Origin: Diphasiastrum complanatum
Taxonomy: Eukaryota; Streptophyta; Lycopodiopsida; Lycopodiales; Lycopodiaceae
Direction of reading: 5' to 3'
DNA: 64,000 nucleotides
Assembly (NCBI GenBank): GCA_029204225.1
Contig: CM055095.1
Location: forward strand, 55,085,612 to 55,149,611
Shown: positions 44,861-55,617 of the stretch, piece by piece
Layout: each line of letters opens with the position of its first letter
Position numbering within the stretch: the first letter of the stretch is position 1
Program-made: the position numbers and the translations under genes
Notes under the pieces: model-generated
The model's database searches: none
What the model saw: the letters and a program-made list of their open reading frames with translations, nothing else
What the model was told of the DNA's origin: nothing

Positions 44861-45919
44861 ATGGGATCTGTTGGAGCATACCTTCTAGAAGATAGTGAGA
44901 GGTTGAATTCTACAAATTATGCTATTTGGAAGGTTAGGATGGAGTCACTCTTGGTGCTCCAAGACCTTTATGAATTCTTGATTGAAGATGAAGATGAACC
45001 TCTAGGTGCACATGAGTTAGCTAGATACAAGAAGAGATCTAGGCTTGCACTTCATTGTGTGAAGATGAATGTGAACAATGATTTGTTGAGAGAAGTATCA
45101 GCATGTACTAGTGCTAAAGAGGCTTGGGAGTCTTTAAAATCAATCTATCAATCTAGTAACACTTCTAGAGTTCTTATGCTTAGAAATCAGATTTTGCAAA
45201 GCATGAGGAGAAGTGAGGAGAGTGCACAAGAGTATGTACTCAGAATCAAGTCTCTAAATAGGGAGTTGGCTTCCATTGGAGAGAAGATTCATGATGGAGA
45301 GCTTGTACAAATTGTTCTTAATGGTCTAAGAGATGACTTTGCAAATTTGGTCCAAAGTTTTGCCATCCAAGACACTTTGCCAACTATAGAAAAACTTCAC
45401 AGTGTATTAGTGGCTGAAGAGTGTAGGATGCTCCATGCAAAATCTAGGATGAGTTCCTTGTCTTTGCAGGATGGTGATGAGAAAGCCAATTTCTCATTCA
45501 AGGGCAAAAAGAAGACCAATGGAAAGAAGAAGCATCCAAAGGAGGCCAAAGAAGAGGATGATGCATCAAGCTCAATGGACAAGTCAAAGCAGAAATGCTT
45601 CTTTTGTGGAAAGAAGGGCCGTTATGTGTCTGAATGCTACAAGAGGCTAAGAGCACAAGTGGAGGAGGACAAACAAGGAAACCTTGCAAAGGAGGAGGAG
45701 GAGGATGAAGTAGATGTATTCTTGATGGCATCTACATCCTCACCAACAAGCAATAGCAATTCAAGAGACAATTGGTGGATCGACAGTGGGGCTAGCTCCC
45801 ACATGTCTTGTGAAAAGGACTTTTTCTCAACCTTACACTTTTTCAATGTTGCTAAAAAGTTTGTCTTTACTGCAAATGATGAAGAGTGTAGGGTGTTGGC
45901 ACCATCTCTTTGTGTCTAG
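44861..45919 (+). CDS. Copia gag-protease protein of a non-autonomous element
   Basis: The likely start is the ATG at 44861 (MGSVGAYLLEDSERLNSTNY), which aligns with the intact polyprotein start, rather than upstream non-ATG codons. About 352 residues: DUF4219/UBN2 gag (to about residue 190), a Lys-rich linker, a zinc-knuckle-like CFFCGKKGRYVSEC in which the His ligand is Arg, and a protease core WWIDSGASSHM with intact D-S-G. The frame ends at 45919 because of a single-base shift near 45890; the same protease continues in the overlapping frame at 45910. The gag part is otherwise open, so it could still be made. The loss of the zinc ligand may weaken RNA packaging. Confidence 0.78.
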   Translation: MGSVGAYLLEDSERLNSTNYAIWKVRMESLLVLQDLYEFLIEDEDEPLGAHELARYKKRSRLALHCVKMNVNNDLLREVSACTSAKEAWESLKSIYQSSNTSRVLMLRNQILQSMRRSEESAQEYVLRIKSLNRELASIGEKIHDGELVQIVLNGLRDDFANLVQSFAIQDTLPTIEKLHSVLVAEECRMLHAKSRMSSLSLQDGDEKANFSFKGKKKTNGKKKHPKEAKEEDDASSSMDKSKQKCFFCGKKGRYVSECYKRLRAQVEEDKQGNLAKEEEEDEVDVFLMASTSSPTSNSNSRDNWWIDSGASSHMSCEKDFFSTLHFFNVAKKFVFTANDEECRVLAPSLCV

Positions 45920-47022
45920 AATCCTCAAAATGCATGGATCTAGAAAATGTCCTTTATGTACCATCAATCACCAAGAATATGCTTAGTGTTGGTCTACTCT
46001 TAGAAAGTGGTTTGGATGTCCACTTTAAGCATGGTGTTTGCTTCATCTTGAAGAATGATGTTTGCATTGCAAAGGGATTTAAACATGGAAGATTGTTTAA
46101 GTTGGAAGCTAGTGTTGCTTTTGAAAGAATGAGCTTGGCAAAGGAGGAGATCACTCAAGAGGAGATCTTGGCAAAGTGTGATCTTGCTTGCATTGAGGAG
46201 GAGCATCAAAAGGAGGAAGATCTTGAAGATCAGCCTCAAAGCTTGAGAGTTCCAAGGGAGTCCTCAATGACAATGACCGAGTCATCCTATTGCATGCAAA
46301 TTGTCCATTCAAGTGTGCATCTTGCAAGGGTGGTGAGCATTGGAGAGTCTACTATCTTTGAGTACTTGTTAGATAGTATTAGTAGACATGGAGTGACTTG
46401 TTGCTTATCTTTAATATCTATGGTGTTTAGTACTCTTTATGACAAGACAATGAAATTAGATGCTTTCAAATCTCCATTTGTTGTTGATAAAGCAATTTCA
46501 TTGGATAACTATGTTTGTAATAGTTTGAATAGTGTCATAAAAGATGAAACATCATTTGTATTTGAAATCTTTGGGTCCACATGCTTTGAGCATGATCATT
46601 CCAATGTAAGGACCAAAGATTATCCTATTTCAATGATAGGAATAATGGTAGTGTTTTGCTCTTCAAGTAGAGGTTGTAGAATCTACTTGTTTTCCATCAA
46701 AGAAGTTGTCAATGGTGGAAATGTGATCTTTCAAAAGTGGAAGATTTGTAAACAGGAAGAAGCACCTTTGGATCAACACCTTATTCAATTCATTGATGGT
46801 CTGGAGTCAAGTCAAGTGGAGGAGCAAGCTCAAGACCCAAGGACTCCAAGAAGAACCTTGAGTATCAAGATGGAGCCATCAAGGCTCAATCATATGGATC
46901 AAGCAAGGCAAGTTGTCTTTGGCAATATTATTTATGCACTTAAAATTTTAATTGATGTATCTTCAAGTGCACAAAATGCCTTGGAATCCATGGCTTGGCA
47001 TTATGTGGCAACCCACTCCTAA
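45910..47022 (+). CDS. Protease end fused to a non-pol coding region
   Basis: This frame resumes the protease (LENVLYVPSITKNMLSVGLL) after the one-base shift. It then leaves the copia plan: where GAG-pre-integrase and integrase should be, there are about 230 residues of unrelated sequence (for example SSVHLARVVSIGESTIFEYL, DKAISLDNYVCNSLNSV, SSRGCRIYLFSIKEV). The copia plan returns at the integrase-RT spacer (QDPRTPRRTLSIKMEPSRLN). The frame then runs into the truncated 3' LTR at 47006, so reverse transcriptase, RNase H and the polypurine tract are missing. The open frame over 370 codons suggests the replaced segment was translated. No family was recognised for it. Confidence 0.6.
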   Translation: MCLESSKCMDLENVLYVPSITKNMLSVGLLLESGLDVHFKHGVCFILKNDVCIAKGFKHGRLFKLEASVAFERMSLAKEEITQEEILAKCDLACIEEEHQKEEDLEDQPQSLRVPRESSMTMTESSYCMQIVHSSVHLARVVSIGESTIFEYLLDSISRHGVTCCLSLISMVFSTLYDKTMKLDAFKSPFVVDKAISLDNYVCNSLNSVIKDETSFVFEIFGSTCFEHDHSNVRTKDYPISMIGIMVVFCSSSRGCRIYLFSIKEVVNGGNVIFQKWKICKQEEAPLDQHLIQFIDGLESSQVEEQAQDPRTPRRTLSIKMEPSRLNHMDQARQVVFGNIIYALKILIDVSSSAQNALESMAWHYVATHS

Positions 47023-47598
47023 TATAGGTTAGGTCAAGTCAAGAGAGTTGGTCATGTCTATTCGGTGGTCATCCCTACTTTATAGGACCTACACCTAAGT
47101 TTAAGGTGAAAATTTGACCAACTAGCTACCTACCAAGCATAACTCTAGGAAATAGACTAGGGTTTCATTTTAGGTCAAGGAGAGTGAGTTAACTTCCTTA
47201 TTACATGCTGGAAATCCACCTAACTTCAAGAAGGAAGTCGAATTTGCTATGTATTCCCTCTCTCCATAGTGAGAAGATAGAAAATTTTTTGGAGCTCATT
47301 GGCAATCTCAAGCTAGTTCACTATGTACATTGAGTTTTTGTGATCCAAATGAAACCAAATCAATTTCTACTTGTTTCTTAGGTTGAAGGCCGTACTACAG
47401 CCTGTAGTACACACGTGTGGGCTCGGATTTCAATGTTGATCAATGCTTTTGATTGTTAATGCTTGTTGTTTGTCAAATAGCCAATCTAGATCAACTTTTT
47501 GATGACTAGTTTTTTGATAGATTGTTAAGCAAGCATCCAATCACTCTTGTGGATCTTTTGTAGATCCATTTATGGTCCTAAAGTACAGTACTTTCACA
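47006..47598 (+). mobile_element. 3' LTR, 5'-truncated
   Basis: 593 bp that match the last 592 bp of the 5' LTR. The first about 109 bp of the LTR and the polypurine tract are missing: pol-spacer codons join the LTR at TATG/TGGCAACCC. The palindrome CACACGTGTG is at 47410-47419. No convincing target duplication flanks the element. Confidence 0.85.
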
Positions 47599-47988
47599 TT
47601 AGTTGTCCACGTGTCAGTTGTGTACACTGACGCGGGTCCATAACAAAGGGTCGCCTCACACGAATAGGTCATTGTCATGTGGCACTCAAAAGACCTGTAG
47701 ATCCAGACCAGCGTTCTATCTCATACAAGAAACCGTCACATCAGGTAACGTGTTATATGCCCCTATGGCTAGGTAATATTCCCTTGCCCCTTAAGAGCCT
47801 CTTCCTAAAGGGAGCAAGCAAGGGAAGTTCAGTCTTGGATACTCTTCCCTCTCCCTCTCCCAAGTGTCTTCTTTATCTAACTTGCCTTTTGCAACGTACC
47901 AGAAATTCAGAAACCAAGCGGTTTCTCAAATCATTGTATACAAAACACAAAAACAATTGGAATTGGATGAAAAAAGGTTGTATCGTTC

Positions 47989-48300
47989 AAGAGGGAGCGT
48001 TGGAAATGGTGAACTCAACCAACCTTTTTCGACAAATTCCCTGTGGGAGTGCTAGTTTTTTCTCCGTACTTGGCAGATTTCCATTTTTTTTGGCGGATCT
48101 TTTATGAATAGGTAGAGGAAGTTCTTTTGTTACACTTCGCAACCCCATTTTTTAAAAATTTTGCTAGATCATTTCCGACGGCTATCTACTACTTCATTGT
48201 TCAGATTTTTGTGACGCCTATGCCATGTCCCCACGCCCTTCTTATCTATTCCATTGTTGACCTATGTTTATTCCATTATGAGTCCTTATGTATTCCGAGC
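47989..48300 (+). mobile_element. Remnant of another copia 3' end
   Basis: TTCAAGAGGGAGCG followed by TTGGAAATGGTGAAC has the form of a copia polypurine tract plus LTR start, and GTGTCAGAAATT-type elements elsewhere in the window have the same layout. Upstream codons (47860-47990) are too decayed to assign to RNase H. Boundaries are uncertain. Confidence 0.35.
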
Positions 48301-50500
48301 ACTCTTGTGGTTCCTCCTTAGCATTTATATGTCTAAAATCATGCCGAATCTAACAACAATTTGGCTCAAACACATGAGAAAAAAAAATTCACAAAAGTTC
48401 TAAGATTTATCCAGATCATATGGATTTTGATTTGTAGTGGATGATACAACAAGGATCATTTACATGCAACAATATAACAAATGAGCATCAAATCAAGGAA
48501 ACTCTACACATCGTTCATGAAAAGTAGTCAAGAGTTGAGAACATCATTCACAAGTTATGTCATGTTGATCCAAGGAAGCATCAAATTAGATGTAAATGGA
48601 TTGGAATCAAAGTGCAATCATTGCCATTCAAGATATGAAGCCTTAAACTTGAGTATGCCAACACTCTTCATGTGAAGTAAAAGTTATGTAAAGTGCTCAA
48701 CAATGAAAGCTCATCGAGTTTACATACTCACAAACTGAAAACATCACAATTGAAGAATAGCCTCCTTTGTTTGTATTAGGATTGTAGGCTTTCCAAAAAA
48801 TGCATGAGGGCTACAAGGTGCCCATTTCTCTATTGTTGGCATCATGTAAAATAACAGTTGACGCTCATTTTATGGTTTCTCTATTATGAAAAGACGTTCA
48901 AACTTGGCCCATTGTGTTACTGTTGTATTAGTTGCACTTGAATGACATTCAAAGGCTGCATTGTGCTAGTTAAGATGTTCAAATTTCATAGTTTAGAAAA
49001 AGCAAAATATTGGAAACAAGTCCAGATTGGAACATTATTGAATATTATGAAAGCTTAATAGCCATTTTGCATAAGATGCAAGAATTATATTTAGTCCAAA
49101 GAACTGCAAGTCCAACCTTTTCTACTCTAGTCCCAAATTCGAACCTAGATAGTGCAATGCTGATGTTTTTTCTTGTATTTTGGTATTTCGAATGTGAATG
49201 TTCCTTATTGAAACTGGATATTGTACAACTATAAACCTAAACCATTTGAATCTTATGAGCTCCGTGATTCAAATCTTCTAGCAATATTTATGTAAACATT
49301 TTTGGATTAACTATTTACTACTTGAAGTTACAAAATGTGTAGCGACGACTCTGTATTCATGAAACCTTGTATAATCAAATATCCTTATTTTAGCCCACTG
49401 CATGTTTATATCTCACGTCTGAATCATGCACTTGAATTTGGAGAAAAGCTGTCATAAATAGAGTTATAGCGAATGTGACTATATGTTTGAGGGTCTAAAT
49501 GTGTTTGTGTGGAAACGGAGTAAACAGTCACTCTAGTAAGATGAAAATTTGACTTTAACTGGGCTTTTGACTAGGTCTACACTGTACATGAACCCTAAAT
49601 ATTTCGAACAAGAGAGTTACCTGCCTCCAAGGAGTCCATTTTTCTTACATTAAAAAAAAGGAGCCTTTACATTTCACATTTGCATGCATGCATGAGATTA
49701 AATACACTTATTATGCAAAGGGGTATGGAATGGGAAATGAGGGGTTAGAATAGGAAGAATGGGGTGAATTGAACTGTTTCAGGGATCACTAAGAAAGAGG
49801 CATTCACGGGATTGAGGAAAGTGGAAAAGAGAAAAGCTAAGACTGTTCTGGTTGGAGATGCTTTAATATTCTGTTGCATACCTTTCTCACTTTATTGATT
49901 GACCGGGATAAGGATGTTGATGTTCTCAGTAGGCTTAACCCTTGTTTATATAGGTGGAGTAGGCTCGATCCTGAGATCAATGATTTTCCTGTCAAGCAGT
50001 AGGAAAGTATTGTTGTTCTCATCTCCCTACCACGTCTCTTGCCAAATGCATGGAGGAGAAGGGGATCGATGCTACATTCGTTTGTCCTTTTTGAATACTT
50101 TCAGACGGCAACAAATTCTGATTTCCGTTTTCAGTGATTGCCTACAAATCATGAATTTCCTTTGTGAGACAAAAGGGGAATGATTGTGATGCTGAGTTTT
50201 TGGTGTTTCGATGATTGTAAGAATTTTGATGTTGATGAGTGACAGAATCATGCTGCCAAGGGTTAATTGAGTGGCTAATCTTACTTATGCTGACACCTAC
50301 TAATGGCTAACCTTGGTTGACGTATTCACTAGAACTCACACTACTCTACCCTTTGTTCAATGTGAATATTAGATGTGTGTTGAAATGGCAAAAACGATCG
50401 ATCCTGGAAATTAATGGTGGTTCCATTGAGGTCACGTTCTTTCCTCAAAGTTGTAGTGCCTAACTCCTACAGTTTCTAAAAATACCGCTTTACCATTTCA
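48301..50500. other. No recognised gene
   Basis: Short ORFs only. A stretch at 49895-50150 reads, with one stop, as a coding-like DRDKDVDVLSRLNPCLYRW frame ending before a stop at 50140, but no family came to mind. The region lies upstream of a Pol IV-like exon, so introns of a decayed gene are possible. Confidence 0.4.
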
Positions 50501-50565
50501 TAGTGGTAAAGCCAAAATTCATCCTCTATTTTCTTGACACTCGAAGATATTTGCCTTTTTTTCAG

Positions 50566-50789
50566 GCTTTTAATATTCTCAGGAAAATCCCAAGTGAACT
50601 ATTCAACTCAGTCAGCTCAAAGAAACTTATAATTCGACTGGAGGACTGTTTCATCAAAGTTCTGCCTGTACCACCCAACTGCTTACCCATCATTGAGCAA
50701 TGGTGCAACTGCCTTGACAATGATAGTAGCAGCCATGATCTACTCCAGACGGCACAAAAACTCTATTCCCTTCTTGTATCTGCACAATT
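50566..50789 (+). pseudogene. NRPD1-like: Isolated Pol IV/V largest-subunit-like exon
   Basis: After a pyrimidine-rich acceptor (CCTTTTTTTCAG) the exon reads AFNILRKIPSELFNSVSSKK, then FIKVLPVPPNCLP. It ends near a possible GTAAAT donor at 50790. The motif LPVPPNCL is the conserved N-terminal block of Pol IV and Pol V largest subunits (LPVPPLC in Pol II), upstream in the protein of the blocks at 35.4-37 kb. Strand is opposite to that relic. Neither the N-terminal zinc-binding exons nor later exons were found nearby, so it is a fragment. It may come from the same gene after rearrangement or from a second copy. Confidence 0.6.
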
Positions 50790-50879
50790 GTAAATTGTAT
50801 ATAAAGATAACAATTGTAATAAAATAATAGGCCATTAGAGACAGATATTGTAGATGCTTTCATGCATCAATTCTTCCTT

Positions 50880-51720
50880 TCATACTATTTGTTAGTAATA
50901 CGCTCATAACTTTTACAGAGCGGAGTTAGCTTCTTGAGCATGCAGTTTCGTCCGCTATTGTCTTGTGCTCACAACGTCAATATGACTTGTATTTTCATCC
51001 ACATCAATCTAAATCGACTATTGTCCTGTTGTTGCGTTCAGATCTTTGTCGGTGTTGCATGCTTTTGCTATTTCGTTTTTTGTCTGACTCTCTTACTGCT
51101 TTGTTTGATTGTCTGCTCTTCTCGCTTCCGCAACCGCAAACAAATTTCCTTTGTGTTCACTTGCATAATCCACTGCAATCACGCAATGCACGCACTTAAT
51201 TTATTAACGTAGATTAGAAGTTTCCGACTACTCTCTGAAGGATTGTAGGAGTGATACAGCTGGCAGTGACCAGCGATCACATCTGAACTCCTAACGAACT
51301 GATCTTGTTCGCGAATTCACTCGCTTTGTGTTTCGCCTCGCTTTGCTTCGCGATCACTTAGCCATAAGGGTAAATCAATTATAGAGCTCATTTTCGTTTC
51401 GTTTCGTTCGTTTCGTTTCATCTTGTTTTGACTCATCTCGTTTTGTCTCGTTGTAGTCTATTTGACCTTGTCGCAAACTCTTTTGCTTCGTTTCGTTTCG
51501 TGTAGTTTCGCGATCTGAGCTTCCAACATGAATCAATCTCAGTGCAAGTTTAGCTTCGCTTCGCTTTGTTTCGATTTCGTTTAGAATTTGTCTCGTTTCG
51601 TTTGATTATGTTACTGAGCCTGCTTGATCCAACTCGAACAAAAATAATTCGAGTGTCGCGAAAATTTCGCAAATCGTTCGAGATTCATTGTTATCAGTTT
51701 GTCCACAGAGTCGTTATAGC
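50880..51720 (+). mobile_element. Copia LTR remnant rich in TTCG motifs
   Basis: The part 51230-51300 matches the reverse complement of 6765-6835 in the minus-strand LTR at 6.7-7.8 kb. Downstream, 51300-51700 is packed with TTTCGTTTCG, TTCGCTTCGC and CGCGAA motifs. Ends are not defined. Confidence 0.5.
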
Positions 51721-54055
51721 TAGAATTGTGCATTTTTCTTAAGTGCATTTTGTTCAGGTCTCTTCACACTTGATGACTTGGTCATGAATGAGTGACATAA
51801 TGAACCTCCAATAGCTTCATTTCCATCAGCAAAACCAACCAATAATGCTAGTACAACTCCAACAATAAGATATTGCAAGACAATGTACCTAGTTTGTCCA
51901 TATCTTGACAATTTGCACACATTCTCATGAAATTGCTCAACCAAGAAATAGAATAAGTAAAGTAAACTTGAAAAACACTTCGTTGCTGCTCCTTTGACCG
52001 TACTTGAGTCTAAAGACTCTTACAAAAACATATTTAAAACATCTTTGCCAAATAACCTTCCTTTGATGCTCTTGACTTGCTCCAGATTGCCACCTTTCCT
52101 TTTGTGTTGTTGAAGCCATTTGAGACCAACCTCTTGATCTTCCTCTTGACTATCAAAGTCATTGAACAAACTCTGTTTTCCAGATCCATTACTTGCTTTT
52201 CCAACATGAAAACCATGAGAACCAATATCCACTGCTTACCTTTCTCTTGATCATCAAAGATATCAAATATATGAATATCTTCAGACCTGAACCTTTGGAA
52301 ATACTCCCTCTCAAACATATGATCTAGATCCAACAAGATCTCATCAATGCTTGATCTTGATCTCTCACAAAGGTTAGTGAAAACAATGCCATTGGTGGCA
52401 CCATTATAAATCAAAAGATAGATTCCAAACATTCCATCCAACATGAAGTAGAGTAGGTGAAAATGAGTATCAAACCTAATAAATCCAGCCTTCTTGAGTC
52501 CATAAAAAACCTCAATAAGCTCACCAATGAGATCTCTCTTGCCAAGAGACTTGGCGAGGGAGATAGTCACAAGTCAAGAAGAAGAGAAGTATGTGAAGAG
52601 TTCAAAGTAGGATGCACTTTGAATGATATCATTATGAATGACAGTGAGGAAGAATTATTATCATATAAGTCATTACCTAAATCATTGAGTAGAGGTTCTT
52701 GTTTGAAAAAAGAGAGTACTTCAACCATCCTTATGTTGAAGGTACTAATCATTTTTTTCATGGCTTCTAATGTCTTTGAGGTTTCTACTTCTTATGATGC
52801 AATCATTAAGAGGGAGTCTTATGAAGGAAAGAGCAATGGAAGATTGGTTCTTGGGAAGATCCAAGGCATGGATCTCACATCTCTTCATCAACTCAAAGGA
52901 TTCTATGATTGTGAATTGATCACTCAAAAAGGTTGGTTGGAGATGACTACATGGAGCAAATTGAGAGGCAATTTCTTCATAGAACCATTTGATCTACTCT
53001 CTTTATGAAGACATGTGACTCTACTTGTTGCAAACTTGACTTTCCTGGACTCATCACAAAAGAATGTAGAAGAACCCTCTCCTTCATGAATGCACCTAGC
53101 AACATCTTTTTCCATATGATCAAAGAAATCATTAATAATAATCTTTTCCAAGGAAGAACCTTCACCTCCATTGATGAAGTTAGATCTTTCCTTACCTTTT
53201 GCATGCTTGCACTTGCCATGAAAAACCATTGAAGAACCATCATTATCCTCATAACTAGCCAAGGTAGCACAAAGATGAACATCTTCAAGAAGCATATTAG
53301 ATCTTGACCTAGATCTACCATAAGGAAGCTTGTTAGACTTTGCATAAGATCCACCAATCTTATTGATGCTAAAAGGGAAATTTGGAAAGTTGAGACCAAT
53401 CTCCTTTTCCATTCCATCCTTTTTGTTAGCCATAACAAAAGCATCAAGCTTGAAAAGTCTACCTTGTCTATTGCTCCTAGCAATCAAGATTTCTTCCTTT
53501 GTAACGAAACAAACATCACCACCAAAATTTACCATGTATCCTTTCTCTATCATTTGACCAACACTTAGCAAATTCTTTGAAAGTGAAGGAATGTAAAGAA
53601 CACCATCAAGTCTTGTTTTCCTATTGGTAGAGAGACAAACATGAATTAAACCAATACCTTCAATCACACACTCACCACTATTGGCCATGTGTATTGCTTT
53701 CTTGGCTCCATCATAAGTGATTAAAGAAGTAAAGAACTCCTTGTGACTAGTCATGTGTGAACTAGTTCCACTATCAATCCACCATGAATCTTTGTCATCT
53801 TCACTTGATATTAGACTTGAAGAACACATCAAAAGAGAATCACCACCACCTAGATCCTCATCATTAGTAGTAAAGTTGATTTGTTTGCTACCTTCATTTC
53901 TTTGCTTCTTCAGACATTCATTTGCAAAATTCACTTTGATTCCACAATAGAAGCATTTCAACTTAGACTTATCTTTCTTTTTGCCAAAAGAGGAAGTCTC
54001 ACCTTGATCTTGTCCTTTAGACCACTTGCCTTTGCCTTTGCCCTTGAACTTGCGA
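51720..54055 (-). pseudogene. Non-autonomous gag-only copia, minus strand, with inner inversion
   Basis: This is the sister of the element at 13.2-16.1 kb. On the minus strand, the gag zinc knuckle (CFYCGIKVNFANEC, with the Gly-His pair damaged) and protease (WWIDSGTSSHM; LSVGQMIEKGYM) lie at 53961-53400. Then comes the same non-pol region (LLEDVHLCATLASYEDNDGS, HEGEGSSTFFCDES) to about 52985. A segment of about 436 bp (52540-52975) is inverted, so its frame (MASNVFEVSTSYDAIIKRES) reads on the plus strand. The tail resumes on the minus strand at 52540 (LIGELIEVFYGLKKAGFIRF, DIFDDQEK). At the end (51944-51720) is a short frame with a hydrophobic stretch YIVLQYLIVGVVLALLVGF. The 5' part of gag is missing at 54055. 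Confidence 0.8.
52540..52975 (+). other. Inverted segment within the gag-only copia
   Basis: Compared with the order implied by both copies, this piece is flipped. It starts after TTGCCAAGAGACTTGG and contains the frame GEGDSHKSRRREVCEEFK followed by MASNVFEVS. Both junctions lie next to short similar sequences. Confidence 0.75.
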
Positions 54056-54134
54056 AGAACGCGAAATTTATGTGGGTTCTAGAATCATTAGACTGTAAAA
54101 GCCAATAAGGCTAAGTGGTCTGGTAATCTTGGTG

Positions 54135-54959
54135 AAATCAATGTAGGGAGCCTCATTGCATTTTTAGCTTCGAGAAATAGTGAAAATCATCCATTTTGGA
54201 TTGCTAAAGTGCTTGGCTTCATTCAAAGCAATGAGGGTGAAAATTGTACGTGTGCATTGGATGCATACCACTTCGACAAATGCTTTCTTAGGAAGGTATG
54301 AACTAGAAATGTTGTAGTTAGATCCAAAGGGCAAAAGGAGACGTTCGGCCATGAGTTGATGATATAAATCTTGAAGATGTGGATGTGCTTGCTTTTAATT
54401 TTGAGTTGACAATGAAGAATCATCTATGGAAGTCAACAATATCAATTTTATAAGAACATCTTGGGTTTACGTGTCTACCATCCTCAACTACAACAACAAA
54501 GCAAAGTCACAATGCAAATTTTTTTTGTCTGCAATGGATGGTGACTCAGATGAGAATCTACCTGTGGATTTGATGAAGAAATCAAAAATATTTTCGGTGT
54601 TTTTTAAAATTTTGTGGATTTCTTATGTAATGCTTTCAATCTATTCTATGAGTTATTTGTAAAAAGTTAATACAGATTATTAAAAATGCTAAATATTCAT
54701 GTATTTTGTTTACATATAGGAATTTTTTATTTTCTGCTTTTTATTGAAAAGTTTAATTCTTTAGAAAAAATGCAATTTTCTTGTATTATATACGTTTGTG
54801 AAATTTGAGAATTTTTCCACACAAAGACATGTTTTTGGGAAAAATTTACAAAACTACTAAATGGTTATTTTTTTAAAGATTTTGACCCATTTCAAAAAAA
54901 TTCATATTTATCTAGATCAATGGCTTCCAACTAGCACCACCACATATTTCTATCACTTG
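54135..54959. repeat. Inverted duplication, arm 2, left part
   Basis: Matches the reverse complement of about 9065-9905 with scattered substitutions and small indels. It ends at the insertion point of the intact copia. Confidence 0.85.
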
Positions 54960-55243
54960 TGTGAAAAATTGTCAACTAGTAGTATTTTCCTAACTTGAGA
55001 TTTTGTAGGCCTATGGCCAAATAAAAGTTAGAGATAGGTTCATACATGTATGTAGAGGCCCAAAGTATGTGTACACTACTTTTGAGGTCACATTAATTAG
55101 AGGAGGTCGAGTGTGGAGCTCTTCTATTGGCTCATAATTTGGTGCATTCCTATTTGACCAAATTTCTAGGTATATGGGTGAATCCTATTGGACCCCAATT
55201 TTAGCCTATCATAAGACAAGTGGCCAAGAGGCACTATGGCTGC

Positions 55244-55252
55244 TATAAATAG
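55244..55252 (+). promoter_or_regulatory. TATA box of the intact copia 5' LTR
   Basis: TATAAATAG, preceded by GGCTGC, 361 bp before the primer site. The same motif is at 60444-60452 in the 3' LTR and at 10200-10208 in another copia LTR. Confidence 0.75.
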
Positions 55253-55399
55253 CCATCTCCACGAGTATGTACACATCTCATTTTCATTCTATTGAATGAA
55301 TGTTATGCTCTTTGAAGATCCATCTTCTTCTCTCTCACTTTTTTGTTCATATCTTGCATTCTAGCCACTAGAATTGTGATTTCTTTGTTGCTATGGCTT

Positions 55400-55409
55400 C
55401 ACACGTGTG
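55400..55409. promoter_or_regulatory. CACACGTGTG palindrome in the transcribed LTR part
   Basis: A 10-bp palindrome with a G-box core, about 150 bp after the TATA box and 196 bp before the LTR end. Its partner is at 60600-60609. As it lies downstream of the probable transcription start it would be present in the RNA as well. Confidence 0.6.
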
Positions 55410-55605
55410 AAATGCAGGTTGTAGGCTCTGAAGTACGGACAGGGACAACAAGTTTCTGTTTGTGGAAGCTTATGATCAGATTTTGATGTTTAGTTGATGT
55501 TTAGTATGCTTAACATCACAATTTCTATCATTTTTTCAATCTAGATGTGCATAACTTCCAGATCTTTATGAAACTTTAGCATCTTTTGGATCTGAGTTTT
55601 TCACA

Positions 55606-55617
55606 TGGTATCAGAGC
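55606..55617 (+). other. tRNA-iMet primer binding site
   Basis: Exact TGGTATCAGAGC directly after the LTR. Confidence 0.96.

Larger units (their letters stand above)
54960..55605 (+). mobile_element. 5' LTR of the intact copia
   Basis: 646 bp from TGTGAAAAATTG to TTTTTCACA, with 9-bp perfect inverted ends. TATAAATAG at 55244-55252 is the probable promoter; the leader begins roughly 25-35 bp later. CACACGTGTG lies at 55400-55409. It differs from the 3' LTR by only about two substitutions and two short indels (11 bp extra near 55495, 7 bp missing near 55558). Confidence 0.95.

Noticed and set aside
43459-47611. CCACG as target duplication of the 43-47.6 kb element
   Set aside because: CCACG at 43459 lies inside the 5' LTR once its true start at 43355 is recognised; the right-hand copy is eight bases away from the LTR.
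48481-48675. Cys-x2-Cys stretch (CNHCHSRYE) as the Pol IV N-terminal zinc site
   Set aside because: Spacing and neighbours do not match the Pol largest-subunit zinc-binding region.
49899-50183. 94-codon ORF with hydrophobic start as a membrane protein
   Set aside because: Another frame looks more coding-like but has stops; no family found in either.
51720-51944. Envelope-like protein from the hydrophobic frame
   Set aside because: One hydrophobic stretch in a 74-codon frame is not enough; no signal peptide or fusion-like features.
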